Assembly (NCBI GenBank): GCA_014084085.1
Contig: NPFB01000132.1
Span: 36,593-65,308, forward strand
Source of the DNA: Hondaea fermentalgiana
Taxonomy: Eukaryota > Sar > Bigyra > Thraustochytrida > Thraustochytriidae
Length of the DNA: 28,716 bases
Direction: 5' to 3'
Position 1 is the stretch's first letter. Every line of letters starts with the position of its first letter. The notes under the pieces are model-generated. The model was not told the origin of the DNA. It was given only the letters and a program-made list of their open reading frames with translations, and did not search any database. Shown piece after piece: positions 8,531 to 16,659 of the stretch. The translations under genes and the position numbers were made by a program.

Positions 8531-11500
8531 TCATCTGGTGGCGCTGATGCGCTCAATGAGCTCCTTGTAAAAAGCTTCTGCAAGGTATAGGCGACGCTGA
8601 AAAGGCATGGACTCTTTCTCTGTGAAAAGATGCTTGGCCGATGCCGGAGCAGCGGCAATGTAAGCGGAGAAAGGAGCGAAGCCCGGACGATTTGGATCAC
8701 TCTCGTGCACGACCAAGATCGGTTTCTCCTCTTGTAGTGCCGCTTCCAGCTCCATAGTCACGGTGCCCTCGAACACAGTCTTGGAAAGAAAGAGCAAGTA
8801 GAACTTGGATTCGCGGATCCCTCGCTTCATTGCATCCTCTGCAAGGTTGCCCTCGGTCTCCTGGTCAATCCAGACACGAAGGCCACGATTGCGAAGCTTC
8901 TCGGCCATGAGATTGCAAGCATCGCCTGCGTCATATTGACGATGACTCAAAAAGACGTGGTACTTGAGCCCAGCAGCGAGCGGAATGTTCGCTTGTCCCA
9001 CGGCGCCCGTGTCCTTTTCATCTTCGATCAATGAACCGTCCTCAAAAAAAGGCTCAAAGTCGGTGACCAGAGCATTGCCAACGCCGACTGACGCGACCTC
9101 AGTGACCTCGGCCCTGCGAGCGTCGACCAAGTAACCGTACTCGACCCGAATGGAAGAGTTGCGTGGTGACTGCAGGTGCAGTTGCCAGGGTAAATCCTTA
9201 AAAACGGCGTCACGAGCGCCGCGAAACATGCTGATGAGCGTCTTGAGCGTGCTGGCCGGGTCTCTTGTTCCAGGAACCATGATGAGCCGAATCTGATTGT
9301 TTCGTTCTTCCAACGCGAACTCCGACAAACCAAAACGAATAATGGCCTGGTGTCCGGCGAGGCGTGGGGCACCCCATTTCGTGGTCACGTCGCCACTGTG
9401 CTTGGAACAAAGCGAAAGTAGACGCGCAAAGACGCCGTCGGGAAGGTAGAGCTGGGAAAAGTCCAGTATACATGTTAATCCTTGCCGAACGCTGTGAATG
9501 TCTTGTTCGAGTTCGCGGTCCGTTACGTTCTTGAGCAGACTGCTCACCAAGAAGAACGTCTCATCTTCGCGACCGCTTGTCAGCGCTTCTTCTGGAAACG
9601 CCCAGTCTGACATCAGCATTGTCTCGTGCATAAACCCCCGCAGATAGTCGACTTCTTCGTCATTCCATAGAAACCTCAGTAGACTGAGCGTGGCAATGCC
9701 GCGCTTGCGCAGCGCTGCAAAGTCTTTTTTGAGACCAACATTTCGCAGTTCGCGATTGTAACGCATCTGCTTGACATGGATCTTGTCCGCAATCACACGC
9801 GAAAGCTTGTCCAGAAGCCACTGCGGGTTTAGGACAACCTTATCGTGTAAAATGTCTGTTGCGCGGAGATGGACAAGGACGCCGAGCTCGTGGAAAAAGC
9901 TCAAGAGCTCGTCGGTCTGATCACCGGCGTGGTAATTGGTCGCGAGCTCTTGCACTGTCTCAAAAGGTACATGATCGCAGTCGAGCTTCAGCAAGTCGTC
10001 CAACACCTTGAGCCAGCGCAGCGAGATCTTTCGCGAGACTGCCTCGAGCGACGACGCGCTTGCTTCGACCGCACTTCTCAGTTCTGACGCGTGGCCTGGC
10101 TCGCGGCTCATGTTGTCAATGGGAAAGAAGCTCAGCTCCCCTGCGGGATTCGTGACGATGTTTTCGTTTTCGTCAACAGACAGATTTTCGACAAGGATTT
10201 CCTCCACCTCGTTGATGTCAATTGACGCCTCGTCATAGTGCGTGCCCACTAGAATGATGGGTGCAGTCGGTGCATGCAGCTTGACCGAGTTGAGCCAAAA
10301 GAAAAGGTAGTTCACGGCTTTCTCTTGCTTGATGAGGAGTTCTTGCATGTCAAAGACGAGCATGAAGATGCCGCCCTCGCGCGTGAGGAAAATGTGGTGC
10401 AGCGCGTAAAAGACGTCCTGACCCGCATAGTCCCAGATCGTAAAGTAGATCTTCTGGCCCGACTGCGTCTTGCCGGCCATATCCGCGATTTCGGCTATGT
10501 CGAACCGCTGCGCCACCTCGGCCTCGGGTACCAGCTCCACCTGCACCTCTGCAACGAAAGTCTGAGCCGCAGAAGAACGTCGGCGCCCAAAGGCAACATT
10601 TGAAAGGCCTTGGGACACGCGCTTGGGCAGCGATTGTCGATTCTTCCTCGCAGATCGCTCCTCTGGCCGGTTATTGCTCGTAGGCTGCTTTTTTTGCGCG
10701 GCAATGCGAAGCGCCGCCACGCGATACGCCTGGCGTTCAAATCCGCTGTCGGAATCCTTGATCTCATTCCAGGACTTTGCATCGGTGCGCGTGAGCTTGA
10801 CGCCCACCGTCGAGATGTGCTCCACCACGGGCGGTATGCCCAGCAGCGAGCGTACCACGGACGTCTTGCCGGCGGCGCCCTGGCCGATGACCATGAGCTT
10901 GCAGCGACCCAGTTCCGCGGGGTCCCCATTAGCCAGAGCAGCTTTGAGGCCTTCCGTCGCAGCTTCCGTCGCGCCAAGCACTTCCTCGATGGGCCGCACG
11001 GCCTCTGTGCCTAAAAACGTGCGCGTCGAGGCGCCCGTCTCCGCGTCCCAGATGCGTACGCTCCTGTCGTGAGATCCGCTCACGATCTCCAAACCCAAGA
11101 GAGAGAGCGACCGCACCGTGTCACCGTGTCCTCGCAAAACGCGCAGCTCCATTCCGTCGCGCGCGTCCCAGACTCTGACCGTACTGGTAGGCATGATCAG
11201 GCCGTCGACGTGTTCGCCGTATCCATTATAAACGTAGCCACGGCCAGTACGACCGTTCGCAGTTGCAGCTACACGTCTAGGTATAGGCCTAGGCCTAGTT
11301 CTTGGTTCGCTTTTCGACCCGCTCACGATGCGTTCTCCCTCGAGTGCAACAGAGTACACCCAATTGGTGTGTCCTCTGAGCACGTGGAGGAGCTTGAACG
11401 AAGGCACGGCGTAGACCCTCACCTTCTGGTCTTTGGACCCGCTCACCATGCGTTGCGCGTCGATCGCGACCGCGAAGACCGCGCCTCTCGCCTCCCCAAG

Positions 11501-12010
11501 GACGTGGCGTGGGTCGCCGCTGGCACGATCGAAGATGCGCACGGTGCAGTTGCCCAACCCGGTCACGAGCAGGTTCTCGTGGGCGGCAACGCTCCAGACC
11601 GTCGCCCCGGCGTCGATCCTCACGGTCTCTTGGCCACTGACCTTGTCCCAAACGAGGATGGTCTCGTCGTCGGACCCCGAGATGATCTCGATGCCGTCGA
11701 AGATGACGCTCAAGACACTTTTGGTGTGGCCTTCCAGGGCGTGCAGGACGGAGGCGGTGGCCAGGTCAATCAGAAAGAGGCCGCCGGGTACTTCAGTCTT
11801 GGAGAAGCCCTTGCGATAACAGCTAGTCCCCACGACGGCCAGGTTGCCCTGAACGGCCAGTGAGACGGCCGCACTATTGTCGGGCGTCTTCATCTCCAAC
11901 ACGAGGGCGCCATCCTTCTTGCTCCATGCGCGCAAGTAGCCGTCTTCGCTGGCGGCCAGCACGACGTCGGCGGTCTGCGCGACGCCGTTTACGGCGCCTA
12001 TGCGGCCCAT
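8531..12010 (-). CDS. WD40-Roc-COR-TIR protein (ROCO family), intact copy
   Basis: The protein is 1159 aa from the ATG at 12010. Residues 1-330 form seven WD40 blades (ends LRAWSKKDG, LFLIDLATA, ILVWDKVSG, VRIFDRASG, VRVYAVPSF, VRVWDARDG, VRIWDAETG). The Roc GTPase (about 368-660) has P-loop GQGAAGKTS (376-384), switch DYAGQ (527-531), THYD (590-593) and a basic insert at about 438-485. COR follows (about 663-960), then a C-terminal TIR domain (1016-1155) with HVFLSHRQ, a VWIDQETEGN BB-loop region and YLLFLSKTVF. E1087 (TMELEAAL) aligns with the catalytic Glu of NAD-cleaving TIRs. ROCO proteins are GTP-switched scaffolds, usually carrying a kinase; none is present here. A sensor-switch-effector role with NADase output is inference. 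The ATG follows CGCCGCC and matches the paralog's start. Blades 5-6 carry a 41-residue insertion absent from the paralog. Confidence 0.93.
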   Translation of the reverse strand: MGRIGAVNGVAQTADVVLAASEDGYLRAWSKKDGALVLEMKTPDNSAAVSLAVQGNLAVVGTSCYRKGFSKTEVPGGLFLIDLATASVLHALEGHTKSVLSVIFDGIEIISGSDDETILVWDKVSGQETVRIDAGATVWSVAAHENLLVTGLGNCTVRIFDRASGDPRHVLGEARGAVFAVAIDAQRMVSGSKDQKVRVYAVPSFKLLHVLRGHTNWVYSVALEGERIVSGSKSEPRTRPRPIPRRVAATANGRTGRGYVYNGYGEHVDGLIMPTSTVRVWDARDGMELRVLRGHGDTVRSLSLLGLEIVSGSHDRSVRIWDAETGASTRTFLGTEAVRPIEEVLGATEAATEGLKAALANGDPAELGRCKLMVIGQGAAGKTSVVRSLLGIPPVVEHISTVGVKLTRTDAKSWNEIKDSDSGFERQAYRVAALRIAAQKKQPTSNNRPEERSARKNRQSLPKRVSQGLSNVAFGRRRSSAAQTFVAEVQVELVPEAEVAQRFDIAEIADMAGKTQSGQKIYFTIWDYAGQDVFYALHHIFLTREGGIFMLVFDMQELLIKQEKAVNYLFFWLNSVKLHAPTAPIILVGTHYDEASIDINEVEEILVENLSVDENENIVTNPAGELSFFPIDNMSREPGHASELRSAVEASASSLEAVSRKISLRWLKVLDDLLKLDCDHVPFETVQELATNYHAGDQTDELLSFFHELGVLVHLRATDILHDKVVLNPQWLLDKLSRVIADKIHVKQMRYNRELRNVGLKKDFAALRKRGIATLSLLRFLWNDEEVDYLRGFMHETMLMSDWAFPEEALTSGREDETFFLVSSLLKNVTDRELEQDIHSVRQGLTCILDFSQLYLPDGVFARLLSLCSKHSGDVTTKWGAPRLAGHQAIIRFGLSEFALEERNNQIRLIMVPGTRDPASTLKTLISMFRGARDAVFKDLPWQLHLQSPRNSSIRVEYGYLVDARRAEVTEVASVGVGNALVTDFEPFFEDGSLIEDEKDTGAVGQANIPLAAGLKYHVFLSHRQYDAGDACNLMAEKLRNRGLRVWIDQETEGNLAEDAMKRGIRESKFYLLFLSKTVFEGTVTMELEAALQEEKPILVVHESDPNRPGFAPFSAYIAAAPASAKHLFTEKESMPFQRRLYLAEAFYKELIERISATR
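11188..11310 (-). other. In-frame 123-bp insertion within the WD40 propeller
   Basis: Compared with the tandem copy, where SGSNDHTVRVWDAR is continuous, this gene has about 41 extra residues (about 234-275, basic and Arg/Pro-rich) between SGSKS and TVRVWDAR. The DNA holds a 14-bp palindrome (11284-11297, TAGGCCTAGGCCTA). There is no GT donor near the left alignment break, so a simple GT-AG intron is not supported, although the frame stays open. Boundaries are approximate. Confidence 0.6.
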
Positions 12011-12609
12011 GGCGGCGGCGGCGAGGGGAGCGAGGGCGTGCGTGCGTGCGGGCGGGCGGGCGACGTGAAGAAGCGGCGCGAGCGAGCAGCTGCGGCGAGA
12101 GAAGGGACGAGATAGGAGAGAGAGAGAGAGAGACTCGGGCGAGCGAGGGAAGGTATGAAGGACGCGACGGGAGGGCCTGGCTTGGCTGGCTGCTGATGCG
12201 ATGCGGCCTTGGTGCGTTCTCCGCGGGGGCGCGCGCGCACAGACGGAGCGTACCGCGGCGACGCCCGCGCGCGAGGAGGGGAGAGAGAGGGAGGGGGTTG
12301 CTGGCTTGCGCCTTGCGCGCCTGCCTGCCTGCCGCGCGGTCGCGCCGCGGCGGGAGGACGAAGAGGGGATTAGGTGTTTTAAGCGAAGGCCGAGCGTGTG
12401 CACATGCTGGCACGCGCGGATGGTGCACACAATAGGCCTGGCTACTGCATTTGTCTGTATGGCAAGGAACAAATTAACTTTTGGACCCTTTGTTTCCGAG
12501 TCGGCAACAACTTATTATACGAATCTAACGACGTGCGCAAATTGCCTGGGGCGAGTCGGACTCGAGGTCATCGGCCATCTTGGAATCGGCAGCGGGCAAA
12601 GCCGCCTCC
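12011..12609 (-). promoter_or_regulatory. Promoter and leader of the intact ROCO gene
   Basis: The stretch next to the ATG is purine-rich on the plus strand and contains a (GA)9 run at 12116-12133. Blocks at about 12040-12110 and 12194-12240 resemble the leader of the second ROCO gene. A block at 12392-12428 with the core TGGCACGCGCGGA flanked by GTGCACA also recurs upstream of that gene (16701-16734), marking a shared ancestral promoter. No TATA box was recognised. Confidence 0.55.
12392..12428 (-). promoter_or_regulatory. Conserved upstream element, copy 1
   Basis: About 35 bp nearly identical to 16701-16734 upstream of the paralog. It contains TGGCACGCGCGGA and palindromic GTGCAC motifs, about 385-420 bp upstream of the ATG at 12010. 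Retention between paralogs suggests a binding site or core promoter, but recent duplication alone could explain it. Confidence 0.45.
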
Positions 12610-13131
12610 TCAAGCGGCGGCAATGTGCGATGAGGTACGGCCATCGAGCTTGCTACGAGCAAAGACAGTGGCAAAAAGAGCAACCCAAAAGCCGAGGTAA
12701 CGCAATCTCTTTTGAAGCATGTGCATTCTGTGCATGGTCCCCGGTTGCGCAAACTCGTCTGTCTGCACACGCGAATCCCATTCCCTCCCCCCCCACCGGT
12801 ACGGCGATTTCTTAATGCGCGAAATGAGCTCCTTGTAAAAAGCTTCTGCAAGGTACAGGCGACGCTGAAAAGGCATGGACTCATTCTCTTTGAAAAGGTG
12901 CTTGGACGATGCCGGAGCAGCGGCAATGTAAGCGGAGAAAGGAGCGAAGCCCGGACGATTCGGGTCACTCTCGTGCACGACCAAGATCGGTTTCTCCTCT
13001 CGTAGTGCCGCTTCCAGCTCCATTTTCACGGCGTCGGAGAACACCGTCTTGGAAAGAAAAAGCAAATAGCACTTGGACTCACGAATACCTCGCTTCATTG
13101 CATCCTCTGCGAGGTTGCCCTCGGTCTCCTG
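12610..13131 (-). pseudogene. Detached TIR domain of the second ROCO copy (after frameshift)
   Basis: In another frame from the 999-residue ROCO product lies the rest of a TIR domain: ETEGNLAEDAMKRGIRESK, then YLLFLSKTVF, KMELEAALREEKPILVVHES and PFQRRLYLAEAFYKELISRI. It is closely similar to the intact copy and keeps the glutamate of MELEAAL. Beyond ELISRI the normal stop is missing. The frame runs on for about 70 residues through a C8 run (12787-12794) and a short hydrophobic patch (LGFWVALFATVFA) to the stop at 12610. That tail has no counterpart in the intact copy and is probably read-through. Confidence 0.8.
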
Positions 13132-16094
13132 ACAACCCAGACATGAAGTCCACGATTGCGAAGCTTTTCCGCCATAAGATTGCAAGCATCGCCTGCGTCA
13201 ACTTGACGATGACTCAGAAAGACGTGGTACTTGAGCCCAGCAGCGAGCGGAATGCTCGCCTGTCCCACGGTCCCCGTGTCATTCTCATCTTCGGTCAATG
13301 AACCGTCCTCAAAAAAGGGCTCAAAGTCGGTGACTAGAGCATTGCCAACGCCGACTGACGCGACCTCAGCGACCTCGGTCCTACGAGCGTCGGCCATGTC
13401 GTCATACCTGACCAGCACAGAGTCGTCTGACGGGGACTGCAACAGAAGCTCCCACGGCAAGTCCCGAAACACGGCATCGCGCGCCCCGCGAAAAATGCTC
13501 ACCAGCGTCTTGAGTGCAGTTGCCGGTTTGTGCGCGTCTTGTGCCATGCGAACCCATATTTTGTTGTCGTCCTGCTCGAGCGCAAATACCGAGAGGCCGA
13601 AGCGAACAATCGCTCGATCTCCGGCAAGCTGAGGTGCGCGCTTGTTCTTTTTCACTTCTCCGCTGTACTGCGCACATAGCGAGAGCATTCGCGCAAAGAC
13701 ACCGTCCGGGAGAAAGAACTCGGAAAAGTCCAACACGCGGGTGAGCCCGCTCTGAATTTTCGCAATGTCTTGTTCGAGTTTGCGGTCCCTCGAGTTCTTA
13801 AGCAGACTGCTCACCAAGAAAAGCGACTCGTTTTGACGATTTCTCGGCAGCGACTTTTCGTGAAAGTTCCAGTCTGACATCAGCATCGTCTCGTGCATAA
13901 ACTTCCGCAGGTAGTCGACTTCTTCGTCATTCCACAGAAATTTCAGCAGACTGAGCGTGGCGATGCCGCGTTTGCGAAGCACCGTAAAATCGTTTTTGAG
14001 TCCAGCATTTTGCAGTTCGCGATTGTATCGCATTTGCTTGACATGGATCTTGTCCGCGATAACCCGCGAAAGCTTGTCCAGGAGCCACTGCGGGTTCAGA
14101 ACGACCTTGCCGTGCAAGGTGTTTGTTGCGCGGAGATAAACGAGCATGCCGAGCTCGTGGAAGAAGCTCAAGAGCTCGTCGGTCTGATCACCGGCGTGGT
14201 ACTTGGTCGCGAGCTCTTGCACTGTCCCGAAAGGCACATGATCGCAGTCGAGCTTCAGCAGGTCGTCCAACACCTTGAGCCAGCGCAGCGAGATCTTCCG
14301 CGAGACGGCCTCGAGCGATGACGCGCTTGCTTCGACCGCAGCGCGCAATTCCGAGGCATGACCTGGCGCGCGACTCATGTTGTCGATTGGAAAAAAGCTC
14401 AGCTCCCCTGCGGGATTCGTGACGATGTTTTCGTTTTCGTCAATAGACAGATTTTCGACGAGGATCTCCTCCACCTCGTTGGCGTCAACTAACGCCTCGT
14501 CATAGTGCGTGCCCACGACAATGATGGGTGCAGTCGGCGCATGCAGCTTGACCGAGTTGAGCCAAAAGGAAAGGTACTCCACGGCTTGGTCTTGCTTGAT
14601 GAGGAGTTCTTGCATGTCGAAGACGATCAAGAAGACGCCGCCCTCGCGCGTGAGGAAAATGTGGTGCAGCGCGTAAAAGACCTCTTGACCCGCATAGTCC
14701 CAGATCGTAAAGAAGATCTTCTGGCCAGATTGCGTCTTGCCGGCCATGTCCTCAATCTCCTCAATGTCGAAGCGCCGCGCCACCTCGGCCTCAGGCACCA
14801 ATTCCACCTGCACCTCCGCGGTGAAGACGGGATTGAAAGAGCCCTGGGACACGCGCCTCGGCAATGTTTGCTGCATCTCGCTCGCCGTTTGCTCCTCTTG
14901 CACGGCCATGCGCAGCGCCGCCGCGCGATAAGCCTGGCGTTCAAACCCGCTGTCAAAGTTCTTGCTCTTTTCCCAGGACTCTGCATCGGTGCGCGTGAGC
15001 TTGACGCCCACCGTTGACTTGTGCGTTGGCTCGGGCTTCATGCCCAGCAGCGAGCGCACCACGGACGTCTTGCCGGCGGCGCCCTGACCGACGACCATGA
15101 GCTTGCAGCGGCCCAGCTCCGCGGGGTCCCCGTTCGCCAGCGCCGCCTTGAGCGCCTCCTTCGCCGCCGCAGTAGTCGCAGTGGCGCCGAGCACTTCCTC
15201 GATGGGTCGCACGGCCTCCGTGCCGTCCAGCACGCGCGTTGAGGCGCCCGTCTCCGCGTCCCAGATGCGCACGCTGTTGTCCCCAGATCCGCTCACGATC
15301 TCCGACCCCAAGAAAGAGACCGAGTACACCGTGTCTGAGTGTCCATGCAAGACGTGCAGCGCGTCTCCGTTGCGCGCGTCCCAGACTCTGACCGTGTGGT
15401 CGTTGGACCCGCTCAGGATGCGGTCTCCCTCGAGCGCGACAGAGTACACCCAGTCGGTGTGCCCTTCAAGGACGCGGACGAGCTGGAAGGAAGGCACGCC
15501 GTAGACCCTCACCTTGTTGTCGTCGGACCCGCTCACCATGCGCTGCGCGTCGATCGCGACCGCTCTCACCCAGTCTGTCGCCTCCGTGAGGACGTGGCGT
15601 GGGTCGTCGCTGGCCGGATCGAAGACGCGCACGGTATAGTCACCCAACCCGGCCACAAGCAGGTCCTCGTGGACGGCAAGGCACCCAACCCTCGCCCCGA
15701 CGTCAATCCTCAAGGTCTCTAGGCCACTGATCTTGTCCCAGACACGGATGGTCTTGTCGGCGGCCCCGCCGCCGGAGATGATTTCGTTGCCGTCGAAAAT
15801 GACGCTCAAGACATGGCCAGTGTGGCCCTGGAGGGTCTGCAGGACGGTGGCGGTGGCCAAGTCAATGAGCAAGAGGCCGCCTGCGTCAGTCCCCACGGCG
15901 GCCAGCTTGCCCTGCACGGCCACTGTGTTGGCCTCTTGATTGTTGGGCGTCTTCATCTCGAAGACGAGGGCGCCGTCCTTCTTGCTCCACGCGCGCAAGA
16001 AGCCGTCATTGCGAGTCAAGTGATTTCCGCTGGCAGCCAGCACGAGGTCGGCGGTCTGCGCGACGCCGTACACACTGTCTTGAATGAGGACCAT
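13095..16094 (-). CDS. WD40-Roc-COR protein with TIR cut by frameshift (tandem ROCO copy)
   Basis: This 999-aa frame is a tandem paralog of the 8531-12010 gene with the same order: seven WD40 blades (about 1-290), Roc with P-loop GQGAAGKTS (336-344), DYAGQ and THYD, COR, and the start of TIR (HVFLSHRQVDAGDACNLMAE). Near 13131-13133 one base is missing relative to the intact copy (plus strand CTGACAACCCAG against CTGGTCAATCCAG). The reading therefore leaves the TIR frame after LHVWV and stops after an unrelated tail. The TIR catalytic region continues in the next frame. The Roc insert is shorter than in the other copy. The start MVLIQDSVYGVAQTADLV aligns with that of the paralog. It is either a recent pseudogene, a truncated WD40-Roc-COR product, or an assembly error; the flanks include a gap, so an error is realistic. 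Confidence 0.88.
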   Translation of the reverse strand: MVLIQDSVYGVAQTADLVLAASGNHLTRNDGFLRAWSKKDGALVFEMKTPNNQEANTVAVQGKLAAVGTDAGGLLLIDLATATVLQTLQGHTGHVLSVIFDGNEIISGGGAADKTIRVWDKISGLETLRIDVGARVGCLAVHEDLLVAGLGDYTVRVFDPASDDPRHVLTEATDWVRAVAIDAQRMVSGSDDNKVRVYGVPSFQLVRVLEGHTDWVYSVALEGDRILSGSNDHTVRVWDARNGDALHVLHGHSDTVYSVSFLGSEIVSGSGDNSVRIWDAETGASTRVLDGTEAVRPIEEVLGATATTAAAKEALKAALANGDPAELGRCKLMVVGQGAAGKTSVVRSLLGMKPEPTHKSTVGVKLTRTDAESWEKSKNFDSGFERQAYRAAALRMAVQEEQTASEMQQTLPRRVSQGSFNPVFTAEVQVELVPEAEVARRFDIEEIEDMAGKTQSGQKIFFTIWDYAGQEVFYALHHIFLTREGGVFLIVFDMQELLIKQDQAVEYLSFWLNSVKLHAPTAPIIVVGTHYDEALVDANEVEEILVENLSIDENENIVTNPAGELSFFPIDNMSRAPGHASELRAAVEASASSLEAVSRKISLRWLKVLDDLLKLDCDHVPFGTVQELATKYHAGDQTDELLSFFHELGMLVYLRATNTLHGKVVLNPQWLLDKLSRVIADKIHVKQMRYNRELQNAGLKNDFTVLRKRGIATLSLLKFLWNDEEVDYLRKFMHETMLMSDWNFHEKSLPRNRQNESLFLVSSLLKNSRDRKLEQDIAKIQSGLTRVLDFSEFFLPDGVFARMLSLCAQYSGEVKKNKRAPQLAGDRAIVRFGLSVFALEQDDNKIWVRMAQDAHKPATALKTLVSIFRGARDAVFRDLPWELLLQSPSDDSVLVRYDDMADARRTEVAEVASVGVGNALVTDFEPFFEDGSLTEDENDTGTVGQASIPLAAGLKYHVFLSHRQVDAGDACNLMAEKLRNRGLHVWVVRRPRATSQRMQ

Positions 16095-16120
16095 ATTGGC
16101 GGCGGCGGCGAGGGGAGCGA

Positions 16121-16333
16121 GGGCGGGCGGGCAAGCGGAGAAGCGACGCGAGCGAGCGGCAGCGGCGAGAACGGACGAGAAGCAGCGGCGAGAAGAGACG
16201 AGAAAGGAAAGAGAGAAGGCAAGTCTTCAACTCCGGTCAGGGGAGGCAAAGAAAGGCGAGCCTGGGCTGATTGATGATGCGACGCGAGGCGTGTCGCGCG
16301 GAGGGGAAGGGGAGGGAAGGGAAAGGGGGGAGG
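16121..16333. repeat. Leader repeat unit 1 of the second ROCO gene
   Basis: This is the first copy of a roughly 213-bp GC- and purine-rich unit. It starts at GGGCGGGCGGGCAAGCG, passes through AGTCTTCAACTCC and GAGCCTGGGCTGATTG, and ends in GATGCGACGCG and a G-rich run. It is immediately upstream of the ATG at 16094 on the minus strand and probably transcribed leader. Confidence 0.75.
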
Positions 16334-16559
16334 GGGGCGGCGGGCAAGCGAAGAAGCGACGCGAGCGAGCGGCAGCAGCGAGAACGGACGAGAAAGCAGC
16401 AGCGAGAAGGGAGGAGAAAGGAAAGTCTTCAACTCCAAGGGGAGGCAAAGAAAAGCGAGCCTGGGCTGATTGTTGATGCGACGCGGCTTTGGCGCGATCT
16501 CGCAGGGCGCGCGCGGACGAGGCGTGTCGCCGCGGGACTCGGAGGGAGGGAAGGGGGGG
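16334..16559. repeat. Leader repeat unit 2 of the second ROCO gene
   Basis: This second copy is offset by 213 bp (GCAAGCG at 16131 and 16344) and about 85-90% alike by eye. Its right part (16474-16518) resembles the leader of the intact ROCO gene at 12194-12240 better than unit 1 does. It runs into a G7 tract and the assembly gap. Confidence 0.75.
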
Positions 16560-16659
16560 NNNNNNNNNNNNNNNNNNNNNNNNNNNNNNNNNNNNNNNNN
16601 NNNNNNNNNNNNNNNNNNNNNNNNNNNNNNNNNNNNNNNNNNNNNNNNNNNNNNNNNNN
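16560..16659. other. Assembly gap (100 N)
   Basis: Exactly 100 N flanked by G runs on both sides (G7 on each side), the usual placeholder for a gap of unknown size. The flanking homopolymers and the tandem leader repeats explain why assembly broke here. Confidence 0.98.

Noticed and set aside
11188..11310. GT-AG intron in the intact ROCO gene
   Set aside because: No GT donor at the left break; the nearest GT leaves about 30 extra bases in the exon, and the frame is open throughout.
11069..11863. 264-codon plus-strand frame antisense to the ROCO WD40 region
   Set aside because: GC-rich coding DNA leaves long open antisense frames; the WD40 motifs lie on the minus strand and the antisense product has no domain.
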